From positions 3,478,020 through 3,542,019 of the forward strand of contig NZ_CP037422.1 of NCBI RefSeq assembly GCF_007748175.1: a DNA stretch of 64,000 nucleotides. Reading direction: 5' to 3'. A model generated the notes under the pieces. The model ran no database searches, was not told the origin of the DNA, and was given only the letters and a program-made list of their open reading frames with translations. A program made the translations under genes and the position numbers. Below are positions 16,970 through 25,585 of this stretch, one piece after another; within the stretch, counting starts at the first letter, position 1; the number at the start of each line of letters is the position of its first letter. The stretch comes from Gimesia aquarii (GTDB lineage: Bacteria; Planctomycetota; Planctomycetia; Planctomycetales; Planctomycetaceae).

Positions 16970-17344
16970 TTAGTCAATTTTGCTCATGACATAACCTAAA
17001 AATAGAGCACCACCTTCCAGGCAAGCAAACAAGATCACCAACCATAAGCGATGCTGAAAATTAAAAGCGATGACGGAAAATACATTCGGAATCTGGCGAA
17101 TGGCATTCCAAATGAAATCCCTCAAAGAGGACTTTGATTCTCGTCTTATATTACCGGCGTCTTTAAACCGCTCGTCTGAACTGAGTCCATCTGGATCAGC
17201 TTCACTGGATTCAGCCTGCCGCCAACCTTCTTCCGAATGTGAATAAGCGGCTGCAGCAAACGCCCATCCAAACAGAGCAATCGCCACCATTAACATCGCA
17301 ATTACTTTAAATGTTGATGTATCATCTCCTTGTTTTGCCGGCAT
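16970..17344 (-). CDS. small two-span membrane protein
   Basis: A 124-residue protein with hydrophobic segments at about residues 12-33 and 98-119, separated by a polar, charged loop (SEADPDGLSSDERFKDAGNI). The ends are likely cytoplasmic and the loop periplasmic, or the reverse. No family is recognised. It is a single gene flanked by a terminator and a long AT-rich intergenic region. Confidence 0.6.
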   Translation of the reverse strand: MPAKQGDDTSTFKVIAMLMVAIALFGWAFAAAAYSHSEEGWRQAESSEADPDGLSSDERFKDAGNIRRESKSSLRDFIWNAIRQIPNVFSVIAFNFQHRLWLVILFACLEGGALFLGYVMSKID

Positions 17345-17803
17345 ACTAATTTCGTCTTTCTACTGACCTTATTGTTCAAACATGTTGTAAGTATTGGTTT
17401 GGATTTAATTTTGAATCGACAATGCTAAGTCTATCGCGTTCTGTGCCTTTTCGACTCGTCTGATTTGATATCAAGTGTAATCAAACTGTTATTATTAAAA
17501 CACCTCTCTAAGCCATCAATAATCATGAAAATATCTTTTGCTCATAATAAAATAATATTCGTTCTCATCATCTTATCTAGATCTATGCATCTATTTTAAT
17601 CAATAACATTTGAATCTGATGAAGATTCGAAATCATTTGCACTTCACATCATAATATGCTTGTAGTTTTCATTTTTCTCTCTACGATGAAACGCATTACA
17701 AGATATCTGTAATCGCGATGTTTTTTGATATGAATCAGAACCGACTGGGCCGTCTAATCTATAATCTTTGAATCGGGCTTCACCATCAGATGAGGAGAAA
17801 GAG
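17345..17803. other. AT-rich gene-free interval
   Basis: About 459 bases, markedly richer in A and T than the genes around it. There is no open frame with protein features and no strong inverted repeat. It presumably contains the two divergent promoters for the flanking genes. I see nothing else in it. Confidence 0.5.
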
Positions 17804-18220
17804 ATGTCAGTAGACGAACAAAAGAGTATGTCGCGCAGCATTCTAGAATTGTGGGGCAGCCATAATACAATTCAGACAGAGGACCTTGTGACTGCAAATT
17901 ATGTCAGCCATCAGCAACCCAGCCCCGATAGTTCTGGTGTATCAACATTGAAACGAGAAGAATGGGAGCAGTTACTCAAGGACTTTCATGAGGCCTTTAG
18001 TGAGGGTTCTGTGCAAATACTTTCGCAGATTGCCGAAAACGATCTCGTCGCGAGCCGCTGGGAGTTCACAGCAACCCAGGCAGGAGACTTCAGAGGGAGT
18101 TCGTCCAGCGGCAAGACAACAACATGGACGGGAGTCCAAATAGATCGATATGAAGGTGGCAAGATTGCAGAAAGCTGGGTCAACTGGGACAAGTCCAGCT
18201 TCCTGGAAGGCCTTGCATAA
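17804..18220 (+). CDS. SnoaL-like (NTF2 fold) ester-cyclase-type protein
   Basis: A 138-residue protein resembling the SnoaL/ester cyclase group: an N-terminal helix followed by LVTANYVSHQQP, a central HEAFSEG helix, and C-terminal strands ending with IAESWVNWD, the usual end motif. Such proteins form alpha+beta cones and bind small hydrophobic ligands; many are uncharacterised. The ATG at 17804 is chosen because GAGGAGAAAG lies just upstream, while a further upstream frame lacks a ribosome site. It is a single gene ending at a strong terminator. Confidence 0.85.
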   Translation: MSVDEQKSMSRSILELWGSHNTIQTEDLVTANYVSHQQPSPDSSGVSTLKREEWEQLLKDFHEAFSEGSVQILSQIAENDLVASRWEFTATQAGDFRGSSSSGKTTTWTGVQIDRYEGGKIAESWVNWDKSSFLEGLA

Positions 18221-18239
18221 TTGAGATACAAAAATCGTT

Positions 18240-18277
18240 CAGCCACTTCGTTAGAACCTGACAAAACGAAGTGGCTG
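18240..18277. terminator. bidirectional terminator, 13-bp perfect stem
   Basis: CAGCCACTTCGTT (18240-18252) and AACGAAGTGGCTG (18265-18277) form a perfect 13-bp stem with a 12-base loop. A T-rich tail (TTACTTTTG) follows on the plus strand, and on the minus strand the hairpin is followed by AACGATTTTTG. It sits between convergent genes and fits termination on both strands. Confidence 0.85.
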
Positions 18278-18287
18278 TTACTTTTGA

Positions 18288-18851
18288 TTAGTCACTTGTT
18301 TCAACATTATCTGACAAATCATTAAGGTAGTTCCGCAAGCGGATTGATAAATCAAGATACTGTTTTGCCTGATCTTCAGTGAATGTATAACCCTCGGCGT
18401 GCACAATTTTGTTTCTCAACTGGCGTAGATCATTGAAGATTTTACAGTGGCGTTCATCCATGAGATTCTGTTGATCCAACGTATCCTGAATTAGTTTGTA
18501 GGGAGTCGGCACATCATAGTTCAATCTGTGCCCCTTCGCGTGAATCAGTGTCTTGGCCGCGGTTTCAATGGACTTCCAGGCTTCCACCACAGCTGCCGTG
18601 GGAGAAATGCTGGCGAGTTCATAAAGGTCAATCTCGATACTTTCCAACTTCCGCTCCGGCGGTGGTGCACTCAGTGAGACTTCTTGAGCTTCGGCCTGAA
18701 TTTTTTGAATGCTCTCGCGGAAACTGACCTCCAGGTCTTTATACTTGAGCTTCTTGGTGGTTTGCACCAGTTTTCCCAGTGGCTGCCGCAGGATGACCAC
18801 AACAATAATCACTGTCACGGGCCAGACCAGGATTTCAATCAATTCGTTCAT
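18288..18851 (-). CDS. membrane-anchored HEPN-like protein
   Basis: A 187-residue protein. One N-terminal membrane segment (about residues 5-22) leads into a charged coiled region (TTKKLKYKDLEVSFRESIQKI) and then an all-helical domain from about residue 75. Near residue 148 it has DLRQLRNKIVHAEG, containing R-N-K-I-V-H, the Rx4H motif that marks HEPN domains, in the arrangement seen in DUF4145-like proteins. HEPN domains are often RNases in toxin or defence settings, but many are structural. No antitoxin-like partner is evident beside it. The membrane anchor is notable. It converges on the SnoaL-like gene. Confidence 0.75.
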   Translation of the reverse strand: MNELIEILVWPVTVIIVVVILRQPLGKLVQTTKKLKYKDLEVSFRESIQKIQAEAQEVSLSAPPPERKLESIEIDLYELASISPTAAVVEAWKSIETAAKTLIHAKGHRLNYDVPTPYKLIQDTLDQQNLMDERHCKIFNDLRQLRNKIVHAEGYTFTEDQAKQYLDLSIRLRNYLNDLSDNVETSD

Positions 18852-18944
18852 GTTGCCTCTGTGGATTAATTCTCATGCAAAAGATTGTTTAGCCTGCATG
18901 CCGCACGTTGCTATTATCTTGTTTGGAAAACAGTTCATTCCTCG

Positions 18945-19052
18945 CTAATTTAACAGACTATTGATCTCCATAATAACAAACCACAAAAATAGAATTGCAA
19001 TGAGAGTAACCCGAAACCACATATTCTGAGGAACTGGTTTTGAAGCTGGCAT
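18945..19052 (-). CDS. 35-residue single-span membrane miniprotein
   Basis: A short frame running from the ATG at 19052 to the TAG at 18945. It encodes a polar N-terminus (MPASKPVPQ), then a clean hydrophobic stretch of about 18 residues (WFRVTLIAILFLWFVIM) and a short polar tail. The layout is that of a small transmembrane protein. An AGAAAG sequence lies upstream but is weak as a ribosome site. It lies between two minus-strand genes and may belong to the same transcript. No family is recognised. Confidence 0.4.
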   Translation of the reverse strand: MPASKPVPQNMWFRVTLIAILFLWFVIMEINSLLN

Positions 19053-19094
19053 TAAACATCACTTTCTACCAGACTCATTTTTTTGCTCATTAGT

Positions 19095-19601
19095 TTAAAG
19101 ATCAACAAACTGCTGCAGGTGTTGTTCAAGTTCGTTCCATTCTTTGATGACATGTTGATGAATTTCCGGATCGGAATAATAAGGATGTCCGCTGGCGACA
19201 TAAGCATCGATCGATTCCTTCACCTGAGCAATCAACGTCAACACGCGTGGCGTAAGCTGCAACAACTCTGGTAGACTCTGTTCGGTAAACTGAAACTGGA
19301 TTGCAGATCCCAGCCCCAGAATCTGACACCACTCACTTCCATTCTCTTTGCCCCAGACGGGAGTGACCAGCAGATAACGTTCGAGCACCGGGAAATAATA
19401 GACAAACGCCTTGTCCCCCATCCACATGAAATCTTCTGAGTATGTACCGGGATTCTCCAAAAATTTCTGGTATGCCTCCGACAGGCTCAAGCCACCAAAA
19501 TTTTTCCAGGCAGACTGCGCGTCCAGGTCACCTTCATAAGGATCAAAGTCCCGTTCGCCGGGCAGGGGACCGGATTGATTTTGAAATTGATTTTGTGTCA
19601 T
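19095..19601 (-). CDS. conserved-looking soluble protein of unknown function
   Basis: About 168 residues from the ATG at 19601. A longer upstream frame starting at 19727 overlaps the neighbouring gene and has no family features, so the shorter start is preferred. The protein is acidic and Gln-rich at the N-terminus, then aromatic and mixed (DFMWMGDKAFVYYFPVLERYLL), then helical (ELLQLTPRVLTLIAQVKESI). It is soluble, without a signal or membrane segment. It lies downstream of the DUF6868 membrane protein and is probably in the same operon. It has the size of a small immunity-like or adaptor protein, but no homology is claimed. Confidence 0.6.
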   Translation of the reverse strand: MTQNQFQNQSGPLPGERDFDPYEGDLDAQSAWKNFGGLSLSEAYQKFLENPGTYSEDFMWMGDKAFVYYFPVLERYLLVTPVWGKENGSEWCQILGLGSAIQFQFTEQSLPELLQLTPRVLTLIAQVKESIDAYVASGHPYYSDPEIHQHVIKEWNELEQHLQQFVDL

Positions 19602-19719
19602 ACTGGTACGTTTTTCTCTTAAACCTAACTCACCCCTTGATCGACAGCGCTCGTCAGGGGTTTGGTCTTTGACTGTCATAATCTTACTTTTCAAGAAACC
19701 AAAATTCTCTTCAACCAGA

Positions 19720-19962
19720 TCACCCAATCATCAACAGCGCCAAATAGGGAACCAGGCTGAACGCAATAAAGACAAGCTTAAACAATCCGAGCAATGAGTA
19801 GATCACTACATCGAAGGTTTCTCGAGGCAGGGGAAACCATTTGCTCTGGACCCGATACACAAAGTCGGGAGCGAACATGCAAAAAAACGTCCACAGAATC
19901 AGTACACCCCCATTGAAAATTGTGCACCACATAAAGAATGTTGTCAGAGTCTGCGTGTCCAT
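19720..19962 (-). CDS. DUF6868-type two-span membrane protein
   Basis: An 80-residue protein with two membrane segments (about residues 8-32 and 52-78) and a conserved-looking centre, FVYRVQSKWFPLPRETFDVV, which I associate with the DUF6868 family. The function is unknown. The ATG at 19962 begins a typical MDTQTLTTFF N-terminus. The downstream gene of unknown function follows within about 120 bases. Confidence 0.75.
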   Translation of the reverse strand: MDTQTLTTFFMWCTIFNGGVLILWTFFCMFAPDFVYRVQSKWFPLPRETFDVVIYSLLGLFKLVFIAFSLVPYLALLMIG

Positions 19963-20049
19963 TTTGTACTTCCTTTGTTATTCAATGACAAAACGCTAAT
20001 CATTCCATCATGAGTCTACAAAATCAATCAAACTCAAATCAGAAATAAA

Positions 20050-20718
20050 TCAAATCTGCAATCGTGAAACACTTGGTTCGTCAATATCTTTGGAATGCTC
20101 GAGCGCGGCCTGAATGCCTGCTTTGACTCCGGCCGTCGACGTTTTGACTGACATACTGGGCGCCCCCAGGTTCTCGTCCATTGCCGCCACGCTTGGTAAG
20201 TGGGGCAGATGAATCCACCCCGCACGAATGGGGAGTTGCTCCTGGGCGATATGGTGCAGAACGCCATACATCAGATGATTACAGCAGAACGTTCCCGCTG
20301 CATCTGAAATATCAGAGGGAATCCCAGCGGCACGCATCGCTTTGACCATCGCACGTAATGGGAGCGTGGTGTAGTAAGCCGCTGGCCCTTCGGCTACCGT
20401 CGGTTGTCCCTGCAGCACATTGCCTGCATTATCTGCTAAGTGATACCGGGTCCCGTCATTAAAGTTCTGCGCGAGCCGTTCGACTGTGATCATCGCGCGA
20501 CCGCCATATTCTCCCAGCATAATCACCAGTTCCGGCTGCACTTCGGCAATGGCAGCACAAACAAAGTCGATGCATTCAAAGAACACGTTCGGAACAATGC
20601 GAGAGACAATTTCTGCATCACCAACCAAAGTACCATCAAGGGCCCTCGCTACAGACTCTGCCGGATTGGTGGGCGTATTTCCGTATGGTTCGAAACCGGT
20701 CAGTAACACTTTCCTCAT
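20050..20718 (-). CDS. pcp: pyroglutamyl-peptidase I (peptidase C15)
   Basis: Removes N-terminal pyroglutamate from peptides in the cytoplasm. The protein is about 222 residues. It opens with VLLTGFEPYGNTPTNPAE and contains the catalytic triad regions GGRAMITVERLAQN (Glu), GTFCCNHLMYG (Cys) and WIHLPHLP (His), all in the expected order. The ATG at 20718 is preferred over 20727 because AGGA lies 9 bases upstream of it but directly abuts the other. It is a single gene with no evident partner. Confidence 0.95.
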   Translation of the reverse strand: MRKVLLTGFEPYGNTPTNPAESVARALDGTLVGDAEIVSRIVPNVFFECIDFVCAAIAEVQPELVIMLGEYGGRAMITVERLAQNFNDGTRYHLADNAGNVLQGQPTVAEGPAAYYTTLPLRAMVKAMRAAGIPSDISDAAGTFCCNHLMYGVLHHIAQEQLPIRAGWIHLPHLPSVAAMDENLGAPSMSVKTSTAGVKAGIQAALEHSKDIDEPSVSRLQI

Positions 20719-20870
20719 TGAGATCATTCCTGGAACTGAATCGCGTTATCTCTCTGGTACGTATGAACCCTCATTACCTTGCAGTATCGATTACGAGGCC
20801 AAACCGTCTCAGTTTATTTTAAATCATTGAGTACAAGAAGGTAAGAGCAGAGAGCCGGGGCAATGGGAAT

Positions 20871-22370
20871 TCACTTTTGTGAAATGGTTGTTGGGGTTTG
20901 CTCATCTACCTGCAACGCAGCTTTCGCTATATTTCGTAGCATGCCTGAAAAGACAAAATGATGCAGCGGGCAAACCGCATACCAGTACAGACGCCCAAGC
21001 AGACCGATGGGATCATAAATCGCTGTTTGCGTGATCGTCGAAGATTGATCGTTACCCGTTACCTGGAATTCGAGCCAGGCGCGTCCGGGGAGTTTCATCT
21101 CGGCAACCAGTCGTAGACGATGCTCAGGCTCATAGGCTTCCACGCGCCAGAAGTCGACGGTATCGCCAACCCGCAAATGTTCCGCATGTAAACGACCACG
21201 ACGCATGCCGACGCCACCTACCAGTAAATCCATAAACCCTCGTAGATGCCATAACCAGTTGCAGGCATACCAGCCAGTATCGCCACCAATTCGTTGAATT
21301 GGCTGAAATGCAATCGAGGGAGGACGGGCAACTTGTGTCGTTCGTGAATCGACAAGTCGCGTACCAAATCGCACTCCCACCCAGGTCGGAAGTGCGCCTG
21401 AAGAAGAAAGCGCATCGGACCACCGTGTCTCCGCGAAGGCTTTGTCTTCATTCGCCAAGGCACGACGAATCGCCTGTTCGATGCCCATCGGTTGAATATC
21501 AAATACGTTCAAGGCGGCTTCATCGCGAACCACCGTGGAATGCACAATGCTTTCAATCAGTTTACGCCCAATGCGCGCGTATAAGGGTGTGACTAACCCC
21601 AACCACAGACTCGAAAGATAGGGTGTTAACACAGGTACCGGTATCATGTGAATTCGTAAATTACGACACTTGGCATACACACGCATGATGTCGGCGTAAG
21701 AATCTTGATCAGCACCGCCGATCTCATAGACGCGATAGTCTGAGAGCGGCAAATTCATGGCTGCCGTTAGATAGCCAATCAAATCTTCAATGGCGATCGG
21801 TTGCGCGTTACGCATCACCCACTTGGGTGTAATCATGATCGGCAGACGTTCCACCAGCGAACGAATCATCTCAAAGGAGAGGCTGCCCGAACCGATGACA
21901 ATCGACGCACGAAACTCAAGCACAGGCACACCTGACTCGCGCAAAATTTCTCCCACTTCCTGGCGACTCCGTAGATGAGGCGAGAGTTCTTCATGCTCAT
22001 CTCCCAGTCCCCCCAGATAGATAATGCGCTCCACTCCTGCCACGCGCGCCGCTTCTGCAAAATTCCGTGCGGCCAGACGATCATTTTCCTCAAACGAACC
22101 TTTGACCCCCATCGAGTGAATCAGATAGTAGGCTACTTTCACTCCCGCAAGCACGGCATCGAGTGTTTCACGTTCGAGTACATCGCCGGCCACCACTTCC
22201 GTCGAAGCGGCCACCTTAGGTTGCAGGATTTCAGGACGTCGTGCCAGGCAACGCACTCGATAACCGCTCTGTTCCAGCACAGGCAGCAACCGCCCGCCCA
22301 CATAACCCGTGGCCCCAGTCAGGAGAATCAACCCCGGATCAAAGTTTAAGTCTTTCTGTTCGAGAGACAT
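20871..22370 (-). CDS. SDR-family NAD(P)-binding oxidoreductase with C-terminal DUF2867 domain
   Basis: A 499-residue protein. The N-terminal Rossmann domain has LLTGATGYVGGRLLPVL (about residues 15-32) and resembles atypical short-chain dehydrogenases/NmrA-like epimerases. The C-terminal part (about 340-490) matches the DUF2867 type, with DTVDFWRVEAYEPEHRLRL and a final LYWYAVCPLHHFVF segment. Such two-domain proteins are common in bacteria but their substrate is unknown. It probably acts in the cytoplasm, perhaps at the membrane. Monocistronic by appearance. Confidence 0.88.
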   Translation of the reverse strand: MSLEQKDLNFDPGLILLTGATGYVGGRLLPVLEQSGYRVRCLARRPEILQPKVAASTEVVAGDVLERETLDAVLAGVKVAYYLIHSMGVKGSFEENDRLAARNFAEAARVAGVERIIYLGGLGDEHEELSPHLRSRQEVGEILRESGVPVLEFRASIVIGSGSLSFEMIRSLVERLPIMITPKWVMRNAQPIAIEDLIGYLTAAMNLPLSDYRVYEIGGADQDSYADIMRVYAKCRNLRIHMIPVPVLTPYLSSLWLGLVTPLYARIGRKLIESIVHSTVVRDEAALNVFDIQPMGIEQAIRRALANEDKAFAETRWSDALSSSGALPTWVGVRFGTRLVDSRTTQVARPPSIAFQPIQRIGGDTGWYACNWLWHLRGFMDLLVGGVGMRRGRLHAEHLRVGDTVDFWRVEAYEPEHRLRLVAEMKLPGRAWLEFQVTGNDQSSTITQTAIYDPIGLLGRLYWYAVCPLHHFVFSGMLRNIAKAALQVDEQTPTTISQK

Positions 22371-22555
22371 GGTCGAATTTCTATCAATTGACGTCTTACG
22401 GATATCACCGATCTGAAAGAAACCGGTCGGGAGAATTAGCTGCTTTTAAGATTATAGCCCTCAGGCTCCCAATGATGAGGGGGCGTTTTGGGATAATATT
22501 GCGGAATAACGACAAATGTCACACACTATTTCAGGAAGCGAAAATTACCATCACC

Positions 22556-22984
22556 TCAATCTAAAATCTCAATCAGCTCAGCTTGATCCCAAGCATGGAT
22601 TTGGGAATCTACTGAGATTTTAGCAACCATGATGTCAATTTCATGATCATTCAGTTGAAGCATCACGCGACCAGGACGCAGGGTAATATCTTGAAATGTC
22701 ATTTTTATTCCCGACATCTCATCTGCTTCATCGGGTAACTTGAATGTCCCCGACTTAATCACATCAGTACCAATATCTTTAAATAAAATCCGGCGACTCA
22801 GGTGATCAGATTCAGTTCCCGCTCGTCGAATTGTCAGAATCACGCCAGGTCCTTTGCTGTCAACTTCCGCTTCCCAATACCCCTTACTGGCATTGTACGA
22901 AAGGAACCACAGAAAAAAGAGAATCACCAAAACAAAACATACACCAATAACGTAAAGCAGATCCCGTTTCTCAGACTTTTTCAT
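22556..22984 (-). CDS. small protein with N-terminal membrane anchor
   Basis: A 142-residue protein with a basic start (MKKSEKRDLLYV), one membrane segment (about residues 9-27) and a soluble, probably periplasmic domain of beta-rich character (VILTIRRAGTESDHLSRRILF). No family is recognised. It lies 10 bases after the end of the HEAT-like gene, in an apparent three-gene operon with that gene and the membrane protein upstream. Confidence 0.65.
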   Translation of the reverse strand: MKKSEKRDLLYVIGVCFVLVILFFLWFLSYNASKGYWEAEVDSKGPGVILTIRRAGTESDHLSRRILFKDIGTDVIKSGTFKLPDEADEMSGIKMTFQDITLRPGRVMLQLNDHEIDIMVAKISVDSQIHAWDQAELIEILD

Positions 22985-22994
22985 TTTCGCGCTC

Positions 22995-23495
22995 TCAGCT
23001 TTGTTTCAAAATGTTTCGAATCCTGGCTTTAACAGACGCTGCTTCATTCTGCATCGCCTCATCCAGAAGCTGATCGACCTCTGCTTGATATTCCGGGTAT
23101 TGTTTAGCAAGCACATAAAATCCGTTATAGGTCCAGGCTCTCACGAACTTATTCTGGTCAGCCAGACAATCCCTCAGGAAAGATTCAACGACTTTGACGT
23201 TCGACTTACGAATGGGCATGAATGGCATACATTGCAAAATATGTAACTTCGATTCCCAATGTTCCAATTTGGGCAGCGTTCTGTAAATACTTCCTATCTC
23301 TTGAAGAGTCAAATGCCCCTCATCCTCCAAATGCTTCTTTAATAGCCAGGTCGCGCCTTTTTGATAAGGTACCTGTTTGATCAAAGAAAGGACCTTAGAA
23401 ATAAAGGCAGGGGCATGATAATAACGGCTGTAAGTCAAGTGAATGTCATCGGCAGACTTACCATTCCAATCTGCAATTTCCTGCTGCATGCTCAT
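22995..23495 (-). CDS. helical-repeat (HEAT-like) protein of unknown function
   Basis: A 166-residue, almost entirely helical soluble protein. Repeated Leu/Tyr spacing and the region FLRDCLADQNKFVRAWTYNGFYVLA suggest HEAT- or ARM-like repeats, which usually bind proteins. Its start codon overlaps the stop of the upstream membrane-protein gene by four bases, so the two are translated together. The function is unknown; an adaptor or immunity-type role is possible but not shown. Confidence 0.65.
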   Translation of the reverse strand: MSMQQEIADWNGKSADDIHLTYSRYYHAPAFISKVLSLIKQVPYQKGATWLLKKHLEDEGHLTLQEIGSIYRTLPKLEHWESKLHILQCMPFMPIRKSNVKVVESFLRDCLADQNKFVRAWTYNGFYVLAKQYPEYQAEVDQLLDEAMQNEAASVKARIRNILKQS

Positions 23496-24013
23496 GATTC
23501 AGATACTTCACCACTTGATTCTTGTACTTCAATTTGAAGTTTAGAGGCTTCAGGTTTCTTTTCCTGCTCTTTTTTCACCGTCGTTACTTCAGATTCCACT
23601 TTTTTCTCGACTGTCTTATTTCCCCTTAGTAGTTCACTGCAAGTTATTATCCAGGCGAACACATGCAGTAACACCATCACCGTACCTGCGATCAGAAACA
23701 GCCATAAGCCGACTGGCAAAAGCCATGAATAAGGATCACCGCTAAATATTTCATATCCCAGAAAATTAAACCTCAGATCATTCCAAAGCAAATGTAGGCC
23801 TAGAAAAAAAGCGGACAGAACAATCGGAATGTCAGCAAGGGTCAATAATCCGAGTTTCTTCCGTATATCCCATTTTTTGCAACTCCCTTTAGGATCGTCT
23901 TTAGAAATATCGCTAATTTTCTGAATCGCCATCAGTCTGATGGCAGAAAGATAAGCAGATAACGCAATCGCAATTCCCAAAATCGTCAGTAAATTGCTTG
24001 TATCCATGATCAT
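23492..24013 (-). CDS. three- to four-span membrane protein with charged C-terminal tail
   Basis: About 173 residues from the ATG at 24013, which has GGAGG 6 bases upstream; a longer frame lacks such a site. Hydrophobic segments lie near residues 7-27, 58-78, 95-118 and possibly 120-135. The last 40 residues are highly charged (KKVESEVTTVKKEQEKKPEASK) and probably cytoplasmic. No family is recognised. It overlaps the HEAT-like gene by four bases and may recruit that protein to the membrane. Confidence 0.65.
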   Translation of the reverse strand: MIMDTSNLLTILGIAIALSAYLSAIRLMAIQKISDISKDDPKGSCKKWDIRKKLGLLTLADIPIVLSAFFLGLHLLWNDLRFNFLGYEIFSGDPYSWLLPVGLWLFLIAGTVMVLLHVFAWIITCSELLRGNKTVEKKVESEVTTVKKEQEKKPEASKLQIEVQESSGEVSES

Positions 24014-24131
24014 GAAGCACCTCCTCTCAATTTGAAAAATCCATGACTTAACAACCAAACTGGTTTTAGTTGAAGTTCTATTTTCGTAGATGAAAGTGCC
24101 TGCTTGATTATTTTAAGTATGATTCAACACG

Positions 24132-24704
24132 CTATAGTAATTCATCCGCAATCGTGCGTTTGATTAATTGATTCGAGGGAACCGAATTGCGATCAAGCAT
24201 CTTATGCGCTGCTTCCGCGCCAGAAACCGGAAGCGTTTCAGGATCGAGCAACCCCGCTTGTACCAGTGCCGAAGCCTGATCCCAGTGAATGTGTTCTTCG
24301 CTCATCTTTCCCTCTTCAAACGAAATAATCACAATCAGAACCAGTTCTAACCGACGCCCTGTGGGTGGAACGCCCGGCAATAACCAATCCATTTGCACTG
24401 TGTGCGTACAACGAAACACAAATTCATCCACGATGCGATTCTGTCCGACAGTCCGTGAGATTAACTCTGTCTCTACATCGGCCGGCATATGTGGGATGAA
24501 ATATTTGTCATAAAAGTGCTCCAACTGCTTCCATCCCACGCCACCAGTCAGCGTCGGTATGTGATTCACATACGGCTCTTTGGTCATCGTCCCACAAGAT
24601 GCGGAAGCACTCTTGGTTTCAAACTCCGCCTCTAAATGTGCTTCCCATAACTCAACCATCGCCCGCTGCTCTGAGGTCAGTGTGTTCATATCAAGCGTAA
24701 ACAT
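24132..24704 (-). CDS. SnoaL-like/NTF2-fold protein
   Basis: A 190-residue protein with the NTF2-like pattern: an early helix (SEQRAMVELWEAHLEAEF), the TMTKEPYVNHIPTLTGGVG segment typical of the carboxymethylenebutenolidase-associated NTF2 group, IPHMPADVE, and a final EGKMSEEHIHWDQASALVQ. It probably binds or transforms a small molecule; the substrate is unknown. It is the second SnoaL-type protein in this window, but the two are not close copies. Single gene, minus strand. Confidence 0.85.
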   Translation of the reverse strand: MFTLDMNTLTSEQRAMVELWEAHLEAEFETKSASASCGTMTKEPYVNHIPTLTGGVGWKQLEHFYDKYFIPHMPADVETELISRTVGQNRIVDEFVFRCTHTVQMDWLLPGVPPTGRRLELVLIVIISFEEGKMSEEHIHWDQASALVQAGLLDPETLPVSGAEAAHKMLDRNSVPSNQLIKRTIADELL

Positions 24705-24853
24705 TTTGAGATTTCCCCGCGAAAGGCTGAAAGTCAGCTTCAGTAGTCCAAAGTGTAAGCGGATTACAAACCGATCTTCGAGTCACGATGAGGTACATAG
24801 CAACGATCAGATTCGATTCTGTCTTTTATTTATATCATAACGTAAAGATAAGG

Positions 24854-25555
24854 TTACGAAACTACTTTACATTTGAGAAATAGAAAACCGGGCTCTGTCG
24901 ATAGTTTTTGATAAGATTCCGGAGACGATTCCTGCATGTGCGAAGCAGGTTCTCCCTCAGTTAATGTGATGACATACATCCCCGCATCGACAATGGCTTG
25001 AATAATCGATGTGAGAGGGCGTCGATAATATTCCACCCGTACCGGACGCCCCACCGTATCCCATTCATCCACAATTTTCTCAGTTAAAAAGTAATTGCCG
25101 GAGGGCGAGAGTTGATAATCGACAAAGGGATGATGTGTAGAAAAGATGAAAATGCCATCCGGTTTTAAGATTCGCTTGATATCAGTAAACAGTTTCGTGA
25201 AATCTTCAAGGTAATGAATCATCAAAGGACAAACAGCCACATCAAAGGTCTGATCCTGTTCATTGGGTAATCCATCAGCAAGATTCTGCACATAGCAATC
25301 AATCTGATCACCTAATTTTTCCTTTACAATTTGAATCATTTCTTGAGAACCATCAACGGCAGTGACTTTGGCACCGTTCTCAACCAGAAATTTAGAATAA
25401 AGCCCCGGCCCACAACCTAAATCAATCACTGTTTTCTCATTCACTTCAGGGAGCAATGAGAGTAATGATGGCCGTTCATAATGGGCATTATAAGAATTAT
25501 TTTGAATCGCCGAGTCATATTCTCTGGCGAATTCGTCATACATAGGATTGTTCAT
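24854..25555 (-). CDS. class I SAM-dependent methyltransferase
   Basis: A 233-residue protein with motif I VIDLGCGPGLYSKFL (about 44-58), the acidic VTAVDGSQEMI of motif II, and VAVCPLMIHYLEDF for motif IV. It belongs to the methyltransf_11/25 type. The target cannot be read; small molecules are usual. The next gene upstream on the same strand begins 30 bases away and encodes a GNAT fusion, so the two may form an operon of modifying enzymes. Confidence 0.9.
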   Translation of the reverse strand: MNNPMYDEFAREYDSAIQNNSYNAHYERPSLLSLLPEVNEKTVIDLGCGPGLYSKFLVENGAKVTAVDGSQEMIQIVKEKLGDQIDCYVQNLADGLPNEQDQTFDVAVCPLMIHYLEDFTKLFTDIKRILKPDGIFIFSTHHPFVDYQLSPSGNYFLTEKIVDEWDTVGRPVRVEYYRRPLTSIIQAIVDAGMYVITLTEGEPASHMQESSPESYQKLSTEPGFLFLKCKVVS

Positions 25556-25585
25556 TTAGTTCTCAATTAAGCGAAAGTATAAAAC

